A DNA stretch of 64,000 nucleotides, from assembly GCF_037126435.1 (NCBI RefSeq), contig NZ_CP147020.1, positions 5,097,001 to 5,161,000 of the forward strand. Direction: 5' to 3'. This document shows positions 7,185 through 16,112 of the stretch, one piece after another. Every line of letters starts with the position of its first letter. Position 1 is the first letter of the stretch. The position numbers and the translations under genes are program-made. The notes below the pieces were generated by a model. It was not told where the DNA came from and did not search any database. It saw nothing but the letters and a program-made list of their open reading frames with translations. This DNA is from Bernardetia sp. ABR2-2B (GTDB taxonomy: Bacteria; Bacteroidota; Bacteroidia; Cytophagales; Bernardetiaceae).

Positions 7185-7363
7185 TTATAAAAAAAATCTT
7201 CTAAAAGAAGAAAAAATATCAAAACTATTTTTAGTTGTCAAGAGTTTTTTTATCTTTCGTACTTACTTTAATTTTCACACAATATACAATACATTTTTAT
7301 TATTCATTTTACTTATTATAGTTATTGATTATTTTATAATTCGTAACTGATTTAAACCTTTAA

Positions 7364-8656
7364 GTGGAAATCGTTTTAACTATTTCAGGCTATTTTTCAG
7401 ACTTTTTCTCAAACCTAGATTGGGCGCAAATCAAGGTCTTATTGGTGTATCTATCTATTCCGATTTCAAGTGGAATTATTGGCTGGGCTACTAACTGGAT
7501 GGCTCTCCTTATGACTTTCTATCCTCTTGAATACGTAGGAATTAAACCATTTGGTTGGCAGGGAATTATTCCCTCAAAAGCGCAAAAAATGGCAACCAAA
7601 TCAGTAGAAATGCTGACTTCCAAACTCTTACGTATAGAAGAACGTTTTGAGCAACTTGACCCTATCATTGTTGCACGTCAGATGCAACCCGAATTAGAAA
7701 CTTTGAGTGTCAAGATTATTAATGAAGCAATGGAAGCACAAGCAGGAATAATTTGGAAAAACACTCCTATTCCTATCAAAAAGCAAATTTATGAACGTGC
7801 AAAACAAGAAATCCCAAATGCCGTAGTAGATATTATGTTAGAAGTAAATGGAGAAATTGATAAACTTCTAGACCTAAAGCGTATTGCTATCGAAACGCTA
7901 ATGGCTGACAAACAGCTTGTTAATGAAATTTTTTTACGTTGTGGAGAAAAAGAATTTAAGTTTATAGAAGTATCTGGTTTTTGGTTTGGTGGTATTTTTG
8001 GCTTGGCTCAAATGGTTCTTTCTTATAATTTCTCTTCTGGCTCTTGGTTTATTCTCCCTGGTTGTGGTTTAATTGTAGGTTATTTGACAAATGTTTTGGC
8101 TCTAAAGCTCATCTTCGAACCCTTAGAACCAATCAATATTTTAGGAATTTATAAATTTCAAGGATTATTTCTCAAAAGACAAAAAGAAGTAGCTAGAGAA
8201 TATGCAAAAGTAATTACGGAAAAAATATTACCTACTGAGGTTATGACAGAGTATTTAGTAAGAGGTCCTGCTTCGGATAAACTTGCCGTTATTATAAATA
8301 AAGAAGTTAGTAATTTGGTTGATGATGTAGTTGAGGATATAGCTGGAGCGTCTCGCCCTATTTTTACGCTTGTAGCTGGAAAACGAATGGATATTGCCAA
8401 AAATATCATAATGTTTCATTTTATGAGAGAGCTGCCTATCGTTGTCAAACAAACAGAGGAATACGCAGGAGAAGCTTTGAATATAGAAAATACACTTGCA
8501 GAGCGAATGGGTAACTTATCCTTTAAAGAGTTTGAAGGGTTTTTGCGTCCTGTTTTTCAAGAAGATGAATGGATTTTGATTTTGGTAGGGGCAATATTGG
8601 GAATGTTTGCAGGAATATTGCAGTTTGTAGTGATGTTGTATTTTGGTTTGGTCTAA
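7364..8656 (+). CDS. DUF445-family membrane protein
   Basis: The 430-residue protein starts at GTG with no better in-frame ATG. It has a hydrophobic segment at 24-50, another pair near 200-250 and one at the C-terminus near 408-428. Two internal repeats G-x-ATNWMALLMTFYPLEY (near 40-57) and GYLTNVLALKLIFEPLEP (near 243-260) are the duplicated TNxxA signature of DUF445/YheB-type proteins. The function of the family is unknown; it is an inner-membrane protein with a large cytoplasmic or periplasmic helical region between the membrane parts. It stands alone, 272 bp after rplT. Confidence 0.8.
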   Translation: MEIVLTISGYFSDFFSNLDWAQIKVLLVYLSIPISSGIIGWATNWMALLMTFYPLEYVGIKPFGWQGIIPSKAQKMATKSVEMLTSKLLRIEERFEQLDPIIVARQMQPELETLSVKIINEAMEAQAGIIWKNTPIPIKKQIYERAKQEIPNAVVDIMLEVNGEIDKLLDLKRIAIETLMADKQLVNEIFLRCGEKEFKFIEVSGFWFGGIFGLAQMVLSYNFSSGSWFILPGCGLIVGYLTNVLALKLIFEPLEPINILGIYKFQGLFLKRQKEVAREYAKVITEKILPTEVMTEYLVRGPASDKLAVIINKEVSNLVDDVVEDIAGASRPIFTLVAGKRMDIAKNIIMFHFMRELPIVVKQTEEYAGEALNIENTLAERMGNLSFKEFEGFLRPVFQEDEWILILVGAILGMFAGILQFVVMLYFGLV

Positions 8657-8931
8657 AAAGAAAGAAATTTACAATAAAATTACATACATACTATTCAAGA
8701 AAAAAGCCTTTTTTTTGCTTAATTTAGAGTTAAAATTGCGTTAATTTAAAATTAATACAAGAAAAATCAATTATTTTGAATTTTATTGCAACCTTTTTGG
8801 TGTTTTTTGGGTCATGATAATAAAGGAAACTTAATATAATTATATTTAGATTAGATTTTAAGAATACTAACTAAGCCTATAATGTTCCATTTTTGTTATT
8901 ATTTACCCACTTACCTCAAAATTGTATTCTC

Positions 8932-9309
8932 ATGAAAGCGCAAAGTATTCCATTTATCTTGATGATTTTCTTGATGCTTGGAGCAGGAATTACGGCCTGT
9001 CAAAAAATTAGCCCAAAAGAAAAAACTTCTCAAGGAAGTTTATTAGTTCGTACTGCAACTATTCAAGTATTTGATGAGAATGATGCAGAACAAGATGATA
9101 GACTATGTGGCTATAAAGTGGCGTTTTTATTAAAAGATGGAACATATATTCTTCCAACCAACTTAAATACTTTTTTGAAAGAACCTTCTCACAACCAAAT
9201 TGTAAATATTACTTATCGTTCAGAAGATAGCAAAACGATAGACTGCACAGAAGCGAAAAGTGTTTATTTAAGTCATGTTGATATTCCTTCTCTTTCAGGT
9301 TTAGAGTAA
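8932..9309 (+). CDS. hypothetical lipoprotein
   Basis: The start is placed at ATG 8932, because the in-frame TTG at 8893 would add 13 residues before a clear lipoprotein signal. The signal is hydrophobic and ends LGAGITAC, giving a lipidated Cys near residue 23. The mature part of about 100 residues has two further Cys (in DRLCGY and IDCTEA), which could form a disulfide, and no domain I recognise. Its 3' end is 8 bp from the convergent permease gene. Confidence 0.65.
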   Translation: MKAQSIPFILMIFLMLGAGITACQKISPKEKTSQGSLLVRTATIQVFDENDAEQDDRLCGYKVAFLLKDGTYILPTNLNTFLKEPSHNQIVNITYRSEDSKTIDCTEAKSVYLSHVDIPSLSGLE

Positions 9310-9317
9310 TATGTTTT

Positions 9318-10367
9318 TTAAAGACTTCTTTTTTTCAAGATAACCCAAATCACGACAGGCGCACCAATAAGCGCAGTTACAGCATTTATAGGCAATACTT
9401 TTGAAGACATAGGAAGTTGTGAAATGCTATCACACACTAAAAGTAAAATTCCTCCTACAAGAGCAACAGCAGGAATAAGAATTTGATGACGAGCCGTTTT
9501 TATCAAAATTTTGGTAAGGTGTGGTACTGCCAAACCAATAAAGCCAATAGGGCCACAAAAAGCAGTAATACTTCCAGCCAAGATACTTGTCGTAAAGATA
9601 ATTCCTAAGCGAGTTTTTTGTAAATTCAATCCCATACTTTGAGCATATCGTTCTCCTAAAAGAAGTGCATCTAAAGATTTGTGCATTGTCCAAGTTATCA
9701 AAAGTCCTAAGAAATTCAAGAAAAAAAGAAAGGGTAGCTTATCCCAAGTAACTTGTGAAAGACTGCCAAAAGTCCAAAGTAAATATGATTTTATAGCTTC
9801 TGCCTCACTAAAATATTGTAAGATACTGACAATCGCACCTGTTGCACTTCCAAACATTAAGCCTACAATCAGTAAAGCCATATTGTTCAAAATTCGAATG
9901 GAAGCTACAACAACCAATGACAAAACAAGTGCAGCTCCCAAAGTAGAAGCTATGCTAATTTGCCAAATTGAATTTCCAAAAAGACTAGATTCTGATAAAA
10001 GAATATTTAAAAAGCTATTTGTAGATAGTGAAGAAATAAAAAGCATTAAGATAGCCACTCCCAAACTAGCTCCAGAACTAATTCCTAATACAAAAGGACC
10101 AGCCAAAGGATTCCTAAAAAGCGTTTGCATTTGAAGTCCACTTACAGAAAGAGCCATTCCCACGATAAGAGCTGTCAGAGCTTTTGGTAACCTAAATTCC
10201 CAAATAATAGTAATCCAAGAAGATTTTGAAGATGTTTTTTGAAAAATAATTGTCCAAATTTCAGAAAAAGGAATGGATACAGAACCCAAGGAAAGGTTTA
10301 CTACAAATAGACAAATTAAGGTTACAAAAAGCGAAATAAAAATGAATGGGTAATTCTGTTTGTTCAA
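9318..10367 (-). CDS. FecCD-family iron/cobalamin ABC transporter permease
   Basis: The 349-residue polytopic protein has nine or ten hydrophobic helices and family signatures: EFRLPKALTALIVGMALSVSG near 48-68, MQTLFRNPLAGPFVLGISSGA near 71-91, and near the C-terminus FCGPIGFIGLAVPHLTK. These define the FecCD/BtuC/HmuU permease family, importing Fe-siderophore, haem or B12. No ATPase or binding protein gene is visible in the window, so partners must lie elsewhere. The upstream gene on the same strand, a DUF4856 lipoprotein, fits an iron-linked neighbourhood. Confidence 0.9.
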   Translation of the reverse strand: MNKQNYPFIFISLFVTLICLFVVNLSLGSVSIPFSEIWTIIFQKTSSKSSWITIIWEFRLPKALTALIVGMALSVSGLQMQTLFRNPLAGPFVLGISSGASLGVAILMLFISSLSTNSFLNILLSESSLFGNSIWQISIASTLGAALVLSLVVVASIRILNNMALLIVGLMFGSATGAIVSILQYFSEAEAIKSYLLWTFGSLSQVTWDKLPFLFFLNFLGLLITWTMHKSLDALLLGERYAQSMGLNLQKTRLGIIFTTSILAGSITAFCGPIGFIGLAVPHLTKILIKTARHQILIPAVALVGGILLLVCDSISQLPMSSKVLPINAVTALIGAPVVIWVILKKRSL

Positions 10368-10514
10368 ATTTCTAGAGATTGAAGGTTATACGTTTTGATA
10401 TCCTATTTAAAATATTTGTCATAATTTCTCTTAGTAATGACAAAATAAAGTATGATTTTAACAGTAAAGTTACAAAATTAGTTAGTGTTTCATTTTGATA
10501 AAAAACAAAGGAAA

Positions 10515-10555
10515 AAAGGCTTTCAAAACTTATAAGTTTTGAAAGCCTTTTTATT
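10515..10555 (-). terminator. terminator after the DUF4856 gene
   Basis: AAAGGCTTTCAAAACTT at 10515-10531 pairs perfectly with AAGTTTTGAAAGCCTTT at 10534-10550. With T-runs on both sides it can stop transcripts of the leftward gene ending at 10578 and insulate the permease gene. Confidence 0.85.
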
Positions 10556-10577
10556 AGATTAAACTATGATTTATAGC

Positions 10578-11702
10578 TTATCTTCCTTGTTCGTTTACCC
10601 AATTATACTCAAAATCAATAATATCTTGTTCAGTAAAGTTATAAACTTCTTTTAATTTATCGATAGCTAATTGAAGCTTTGGCAATTGATTAAAAGAATC
10701 TGTAATGAAAACATAAGAGGTAACATTTCCGTTTGCAGGGGCATTCATATATTCCAAAATTTGGTCAATATCTGCATCACTTATTGCTTTATCATTTTCA
10801 GCAATGCCTTTCCAGCCATGTACAAACCCAACAGCCTCACTATACGAATGCAAAGCAGAAGCTCTATCTGCATCAGTGACATCTGCTCCATTCAGTTTTG
10901 AAATTGTTCCTAAAAGGTAATTTATAACAGTTGCCATGTTTGATTTTTCCCAATTATAACGAAAATCTGAAAGTGCTTTATCACGGTCTTGGTTATAATC
11001 TTGTCCTTTTTCGATGGCTGCTTTTGCTGTAATCAGATTTGTTTTGATAGCTGTATAAAGACCATTACCATCGTTTTTGTCTCTACGAGCTGCATATTTT
11101 GCTGCAAAAACATCTTTATTTTGCTCGGCTGCATCACTATTTTGAAAAGAAGGATGCGCCCCAAAAATAGCTACTAATTTGTCTATATCAGCAGCAGTAA
11201 TATTGTCTGCCTTGATAACAGTAAGGGCATGATTATAAAGCGCAGCACCAAAAAGACCTTTTTCTACTACCTGCTCCAATTCCAAACCATTCTCATCAAA
11301 TAAATAACCTCCATATACACCTCCATCTCCAATAGGTGCAGTAATTGGGTTGAAAGTTCCACCACTTGCTTTTGCTAGTTCGGGCAACCAGTTTACAACC
11401 TTATCAGAATAATAAGCTGTCGTGATGTCTTTTAAAGATGGATTTCCTTGAGTGAAAGCAGTCAAAAGTTCGGCTTCACTTACTCGTGCGCCAGTTCTTC
11501 CTACTTGCATTTGAGAAACTAACTCTGAAAGATTTGTGCGTACAGCTAACTCCGTACTGGCATTGCTTTCATAAGCTGCACTTTCATAAGTGGTTGGAAC
11601 TTCTAGAATTGGGAAGGTTACATCTGTTGTTTCCTCCTCACAAGAAAAGAAAGAAAAAGAAAGAGCTAAAAGAAAAAATGAGTTTTTCCAATTGAATTTC
11701 AT
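10578..11702 (-). CDS. DUF4856 lipoprotein
   Basis: The 374-residue product has a signal ending FFSC (Cys near residue 21), then VPTTYES, and a helical imelysin-like body with WLPELAKASGGTFNPITAPIGDGG and SEAVGFVHGWKGIA. This matches the Bacteroidota DUF4856 family as I remember it, often found beside imelysin-type and iron-uptake genes; the biochemical role is unknown. The start ATG at 11702 and the promoter at 11767-11798 are clear. An IS4-family element is inserted just beyond that promoter. Confidence 0.82.
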   Translation of the reverse strand: MKFNWKNSFFLLALSFSFFSCEEETTDVTFPILEVPTTYESAAYESNASTELAVRTNLSELVSQMQVGRTGARVSEAELLTAFTQGNPSLKDITTAYYSDKVVNWLPELAKASGGTFNPITAPIGDGGVYGGYLFDENGLELEQVVEKGLFGAALYNHALTVIKADNITAADIDKLVAIFGAHPSFQNSDAAEQNKDVFAAKYAARRDKNDGNGLYTAIKTNLITAKAAIEKGQDYNQDRDKALSDFRYNWEKSNMATVINYLLGTISKLNGADVTDADRASALHSYSEAVGFVHGWKGIAENDKAISDADIDQILEYMNAPANGNVTSYVFITDSFNQLPKLQLAIDKLKEVYNFTEQDIIDFEYNWVNEQGR

Positions 11703-11766
11703 AATACTACTAGTTTTGTTTTAGAATTTTTGTTAAGTTTATTTAGACTAATTTTAAATAACGGTT

Positions 11767-11798
11767 CAAAAGTACGCTACTATTTTCAAAATTGCAAG
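11767..11798 (-). promoter_or_regulatory. promoter for the DUF4856 gene
   Basis: Read leftward, CTTG (11798-11795) and TACTTTTG (11774-11767) are spaced 20 nt apart, a good -33/-7 pair. The IS left end at 11817 lies only 18 bp upstream of the -33 box, so the promoter core is intact. Confidence 0.6.
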
Positions 11799-11817
11799 TA
11801 GAAATCTAATTTTTTTC

Positions 11818-12906
11818 TTACTCCATTGACAAAACTTTAATTTTTTGATCAAATTTAGTTTCACTAGTCATTGGATTATTGAGTATTTTTTTAATTTCTA
11901 TTAATCCATATCTGAAAAAAGAGTATTCATTATATCCATTTGAACAGACTCTTATTTTTGTTTTTTTATGTTTCCATTCTCCTACTTTGTAACACCAAAC
12001 AAAGGCAATGGAACACAAAGCAATTAATTTAGCTATTTTATTTGGTTCTGTTAATTTTGTATTTTCTAAGTTAAAACCTTGTGATTTTAGTGCTTTAAAC
12101 AACGTTTCGATTTCCCAACGTTGTTTATAAATTTCAAAAATATTATCCAATAAAACAGGTGATGCTAAATAAATATATCCTTTTTGTGTTCGACTTACAG
12201 ATAAATATACCTCTGCTTCATTGACTACAAATGTTCCATCTAGTTGATAGGTTTCTGAAATCGAAAGCCCTCTACACCATGCTACAATAGACTTTGTTTT
12301 CCCTTTTCTAGTAGCTTTAAAGTTAGATTTTATACGCATTACAAAATCAAATTTTTTTGTAGCTAAATAGAAAAACCATTTTTTACCTATAAACTCTCTA
12401 TCTGCTACAAGAGCAGTAATAGATAAATTAGGAAATTGATTTAAGAAATCTTCTATCAAATCAATTCGTTGTTGAGTAGCTGAATTTCCTGTCCTCGAAA
12501 GTACAGACCAACAAAGAGGAATAGATACCCCTTTATGAGCTGCTGAGAGAAGCAAAATATTAATATGCTCTTTTCCAACTTTCCAATTCGTTCTATCCAA
12601 ACACAGTACGATATTTTCCCATTGTTCAATGCCTTCTAAGGAAATAATCAAATTAGTAATTGCTTGAAAATCAAGCTCATAATAATTTAAAAAGCGTTCT
12701 ATACGACGTAAAGAAGAACTGTATTCTACATTCCTTTCAAACGCAGTTGCAATTTGAATTAAACCTCCTAGACCTACCTTTATAACAGCTATTACAAAAA
12801 GACCTATAAATTGAACTCGGGCTAAATGAAACCCTTTTAAATGAGAAGATAAAACACTAACTAATTTTGTAACTTTACCACTAGAAGCATACTTTGCTTT
12901 CGCCAT
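11818..12906 (-). CDS. IS4-family DDE transposase
   Basis: The 362-residue protein has the RNase H-like DDE core of IS4-family transposases. D1 lies in LDRTNWKVG near residue 103, D2 in VADREFIG near 168, and E in YKQRWEIETLFKALK near 264-278, which matches the IS4 signature Y-x2-R-x3-E-x6-K exactly. The N-terminal 80 residues form the helical DNA-binding part. No frameshift or internal stop is present. The start codon lies inside a hairpin (12902-12942), and the stop codon lies inside the left terminal repeat. Confidence 0.95.
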   Translation of the reverse strand: MAKAKYASSGKVTKLVSVLSSHLKGFHLARVQFIGLFVIAVIKVGLGGLIQIATAFERNVEYSSSLRRIERFLNYYELDFQAITNLIISLEGIEQWENIVLCLDRTNWKVGKEHINILLLSAAHKGVSIPLCWSVLSRTGNSATQQRIDLIEDFLNQFPNLSITALVADREFIGKKWFFYLATKKFDFVMRIKSNFKATRKGKTKSIVAWCRGLSISETYQLDGTFVVNEAEVYLSVSRTQKGYIYLASPVLLDNIFEIYKQRWEIETLFKALKSQGFNLENTKLTEPNKIAKLIALCSIAFVWCYKVGEWKHKKTKIRVCSNGYNEYSFFRYGLIEIKKILNNPMTSETKFDQKIKVLSME

Positions 12907-12950
12907 AATTGAGAAAAATTTTGTGAGAAACTCAATTATGGCTTTTTTTT
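12902..12950. promoter_or_regulatory. hairpin over the transposase start codon, terminator-like
   Basis: GCCATAATTGAG at 12902-12913 pairs perfectly with CTCAATTATGGC at 12931-12942 around a 17-nt loop; eight T follow. In the transposase mRNA the ATG (12906-12904) sits in the stem. In the other direction the structure reads as an intrinsic terminator. Hairpins of this type protect IS elements from expression by read-through transcripts. Confidence 0.7.
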
Positions 12951-13148
12951 ATCTAAATTTAAAATCTTTTGTCAGAGGACTGAGAATTTTTTTATAAACG
13001 TCTCCTTATTAAGATATGAAAAATTAGAATATCATTTTTTTGCTTTCTGAATTTTATGTAGTTTTAGTGTTTACAATTTTTTTGTACTCATTATTTTATT
13101 TAACTACAAAGAAATTAGCATAGATTCAAAACGACTTATCCATAAAGA

Positions 13149-14012
13149 ATGCGCCTAAACTTAGACAAGTTTTCAGAACTCCAACAACGCATCATTACAG
13201 GAATTTTGGGAGCAATCACAATTCTGACAGCAATTATGTGGAGCGAATGGACTTATTTTTCGCTTTTTTTCTTCATTAGTATGTTTGCCCTTTGGGAGTT
13301 TTATAAACTTTTAGGCTTAGACGGAAATTCTCCTTTGCGTATGTTCGGTACGTTTAATGGTCTGTTTCTGTTCACTTTATCCTTTTTGATCGAACGCTTT
13401 GCACTCAATTCCAATTACTATATTCTTTTATTGGTCAGTCTTTCGGGAGCTTATTTTATCAAACTTTATAAGAAAGGCGAAACAAAGCCTTTTCATAATA
13501 TTGCTTTTACTTTTCTAGGAATTATTTATGTTGCTCTGCCTTTTGCTCTTTTGAATATTGCCGTTTTTAAAGACCAGAAATATTATTACGAAATTATTTT
13601 GGGTTCTCTTTTTATCCTTTGGGCAAATGATACAGGAGCTTATTTTTCTGGTAAAAACTTTGGAAAGCGTAAACTTTTTGTCCGTATTTCTCCTAAAAAA
13701 ACATGGGAGGGAAGCATAGGAGGAGGTATTTTGGCTCTGATTGTCGGTACTACTTGGGGATATTTCTTTCAAGAAACTTTATTTTTATGGCAATGGATAG
13801 GAATTTCGCTTATCATTATTGTAGCAGGAACGTATGGCGACCTTGTCGAATCTCTTTTCAAGAGAAGTATGAGTATAAAAGATTCAGGTTCTGTCTTACC
13901 AGGACATGGTGGTTTTTTAGACCGTTTTGACGGACTTTTAATAGCAGCTCCTTTTATTGTTGCTTTTTTGAGAGTAGTTCCAATTATTATTGAAGCATTT
14001 TTAGGAAAGTAA
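13149..14012 (+). CDS. cdsA: phosphatidate cytidylyltransferase
   Basis: CdsA converts phosphatidate and CTP to CDP-diacylglycerol in the inner membrane. The 287-residue protein has about seven to eight hydrophobic helices, the SPKKTWEGSIGGG segment near residues 182-194 and the closing signature KDSGSVLPGHGGFLDRFDGL near 241-260, including the catalytic Asp residues. Length is normal. It is followed 79 bp later by a thioesterase gene on the same strand; both serve lipid metabolism. Confidence 0.95.
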   Translation: MRLNLDKFSELQQRIITGILGAITILTAIMWSEWTYFSLFFFISMFALWEFYKLLGLDGNSPLRMFGTFNGLFLFTLSFLIERFALNSNYYILLLVSLSGAYFIKLYKKGETKPFHNIAFTFLGIIYVALPFALLNIAVFKDQKYYYEIILGSLFILWANDTGAYFSGKNFGKRKLFVRISPKKTWEGSIGGGILALIVGTTWGYFFQETLFLWQWIGISLIIIVAGTYGDLVESLFKRSMSIKDSGSVLPGHGGFLDRFDGLLIAAPFIVAFLRVVPIIIEAFLGK

Positions 14013-14091
14013 TTATTTGATAAATAGTTGTTTTTTTTAGTGAAGTAAGACTAACAAACACATAACTTTAGAATTCAAAAACAAGATACAC

Positions 14092-14646
14092 ATGAACACT
14101 TTCAAACACATTAAAGAATCTAAAGTAACGATTACACAGCTTATGTTACCTTCGCATTCTAACTTTAGTGGCAAAATTCATGGAGGGCATATTTTAAATC
14201 TAATGGATCAGATTGCTTTTGCTTGTGCCTCCAAACATTCAGGAAATTATTGTGTAACAGCTTCTGTAAATAAAGTTGATTTTCTGAATCCTATTGAAGT
14301 GGGAGAACTAGTTACTCTGAAAGCTTCTATTAATTTTACTGGCAGAACTTCTATGGTGGTTGGGCTTCGAATAACTTCTGAAAATGTCATTACTGGTGTT
14401 ACTAAACATTGTAATTCTTCTTATTTTACAATGGTTGCAAAAGACCAAGATGGAAAAAGTACGCCTGTTCCTGGTATTATTCTGACTACAAAAGAAGAAA
14501 TTAGACGTTTTGCCAGAAGTATTACAAGACAACAAGAAGGTACAAACAGAACATCAAGGTTTAATGATAAAATTTTTAAAGTAGAAGATTATTTACATCT
14601 TTTTGAAAACAGTAATTCTAAGATTGAATTAGAAGAGAAAGAATAA
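14092..14646 (+). CDS. acyl-CoA thioesterase, hotdog fold
   Basis: The 184-residue protein has one hotdog domain with the family motif HGGHILNLMDQIAFACASKH near residues 31-50, followed by VDFLNPIEVGELVTL and a strand with TGRTSMVVGLRI. This is the YciA/BACH-type acyl-CoA hydrolase pattern, in which the Asp in LMDQ is catalytic. A C-terminal extension of about 40 charged residues follows. The product is cytosolic and probably hydrolyses medium or long acyl-CoA. cdsA is the upstream neighbour. Confidence 0.88.
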   Translation: MNTFKHIKESKVTITQLMLPSHSNFSGKIHGGHILNLMDQIAFACASKHSGNYCVTASVNKVDFLNPIEVGELVTLKASINFTGRTSMVVGLRITSENVITGVTKHCNSSYFTMVAKDQDGKSTPVPGIILTTKEEIRRFARSITRQQEGTNRTSRFNDKIFKVEDYLHLFENSNSKIELEEKE

Positions 14647-14769
14647 GAACATTATTAATGATAACTATGACTATTAATTGCAATATAAATTAGTCTCATA
14701 GAACATACCATTTGTAGTCAGAAGTTTGAATGATTATTGTACCTTTTAATCAGTAAAATCTAAAATCTT

Positions 14770-15414
14770 ATGCCACAAAATCCTCCATCAAATAGACTCT
14801 CATCACTTGTAGGATTTATTTTACTGTTTGGAATTATTGGTTTTACCGTTTACATAAATACTGTGGGCAAAAAAAAGGAAATAAAAGTAATTCCAGAAAA
14901 ATACTTAACTCATTTTGATAGTATAGATGTAGTTAATCTTTGGAAGCTAGAAAAATTTCAAACGGGTTATCCTAACTTAAAAATAAGTGATGTTGGTTCT
15001 TCAACTGATATAGAAATTACTAAAATAATAAATGAATATACCACAAAAGAGTCTGCACCTAATTATGGAACTCTCCTATTTATAAATGGAAAAAACATTG
15101 AAGGAACTACAAATAAAAAATTTATTGATTTTTTTGCTACTTCTACTGATAAATATAGTTTTGAATTGAACAATGTAGGGAATTTATTTCTACAATATCA
15201 AATTAATTCTATTACAAGTGAGCCAGAGAACGGTAATTTTACATGTATAGAGTTTAAGAATGATGTTCAACTATTTTTGATAAAAGAAAATATAGAGATA
15301 AAAAGTCATTATTATAGAAGTTTATTGAGAGAATCAGAATATATAAATGATAGTACAGCATTGTTTTTACCTTCTAATTTCGTAGAAAATAATACAAAAT
15401 CAACCATTGAATAA
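14770..15414 (+). CDS. hypothetical membrane-anchored protein, tandem paralogue A
   Basis: I recognise no family. The 214 residues start with a basic stretch and one transmembrane helix near 13-30 (LVGFILLFGIIGFTVYIN), then a soluble, probably periplasmic domain. Motifs shared with the next gene are the L-W-KLxxLQT-type segment near 57-66, YGTL near 98, a VGNxFLxY-like strand, and the closing LIKENI-x-I ... YYxxxLxxxEYxNDST near 175-203. The next gene overlaps its 3' end by 8 bp, which suggests tandem duplication and translational coupling. Confidence 0.7.
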   Translation: MPQNPPSNRLSSLVGFILLFGIIGFTVYINTVGKKKEIKVIPEKYLTHFDSIDVVNLWKLEKFQTGYPNLKISDVGSSTDIEITKIINEYTTKESAPNYGTLLFINGKNIEGTTNKKFIDFFATSTDKYSFELNNVGNLFLQYQINSITSEPENGNFTCIEFKNDVQLFLIKENIEIKSHYYRSLLRESEYINDSTALFLPSNFVENNTKSTIE

Positions 15415-16102
15415 ACTACCATCACTTATAGGGTTTCTTTTACTGATTGGAATTATAGGTTTTACTGTCTATATAAATTTCTTTGCTCAAGAACCTATTG
15501 AGAAGGAAGCTATAAAAAGCCACGAAGCTGTAGAAATAGAACAACCTCAATACAGAGTTTTAGATTCAACTGATTTGGCTGCGCTTTGGAAACTAAAAAA
15601 TCTGCAAACAGATTCTATACGTTTAAGTATTGATAAAACAAGAACTAATATTCAAATTAATGAACTAAGAGCAAGTTCAGACTACATTCTTTTAAAAGAG
15701 TCTGGTGTGTATGATGAGCTTAATGATTCTGTAAAAGAACTAATTCAGAAAAATTATTTTGAAGAGACAAAAATGGGTTATTATGGAACATTAAGTTTTA
15801 AAAACTCTCAAGATAAAAAGCAGGAAAATATATTCGAAGATTTTTATATGAAAGATACAAGGATTATTCCTGTAAAATCCCTCAAATTACGAGACGTAGG
15901 AAATATGTTTCTAGAATATGGAATTAAATCTATACAAACAAAGCCACAAATAGGAGATTTTACTATCATTTATTTAAGAGATGGTAGAGAAATTTTTTTA
16001 ATAAAAGAAAATATAACCATTAATGGGGATTATTATAAAGAAAGATTAGAAAGTGCAGAATATCTAAATGATAGCACAAGAGTCGTTTTACCTATACTCT
16101 AA
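15407..16102 (+). CDS. hypothetical membrane-anchored protein, tandem paralogue B
   Basis: The frame has no ATG near its beginning; TTG at 15407 gives MNKLPSLIGFLLLIGIIGF, closely matching the first helix of paralogue A, so I accept TTG. Start and upstream stop overlap by 8 bp. The 231-residue product repeats the paralogue A plan: N-terminal helix, a LAALWKLKNLQTD segment, YYGTLSF, LRDVGNMFLEYGIKSI and LIKENITING with a NDST tail. Function is unknown. Confidence 0.7.
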   Translation: MNKLPSLIGFLLLIGIIGFTVYINFFAQEPIEKEAIKSHEAVEIEQPQYRVLDSTDLAALWKLKNLQTDSIRLSIDKTRTNIQINELRASSDYILLKESGVYDELNDSVKELIQKNYFEETKMGYYGTLSFKNSQDKKQENIFEDFYMKDTRIIPVKSLKLRDVGNMFLEYGIKSIQTKPQIGDFTIIYLRDGREIFLIKENITINGDYYKERLESAEYLNDSTRVVLPIL

Positions 16103-16112
16103 TAGTGTTTTA

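Larger units (their letters stand above)
11817..12984 (-). mobile_element. complete IS4-family insertion sequence, 1168 bp
   Basis: The ends are imperfect 19-bp inverted repeats: left CTTACTCCATTGACAAAAC (11817-11835) and right, read inward, CTCAGTCCTCTGACAAAAG (12984-12966), 14 of 19 identical. They are flanked by an identical 9-bp AATTTTTTT at 11808-11816 and 12985-12993, the target duplication. IS4-family duplications are typically 9-12 bp. The left repeat includes the transposase stop codon. A single transposase gene fills the element. Both ends and the reading frame are intact, so it may be active. Confidence 0.85.

Noticed and set aside
8893-8931. TTG start for the lipoprotein at 8932
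   Set aside because: It would put 13 residues before a clear lipoprotein signal that starts at ATG 8932.
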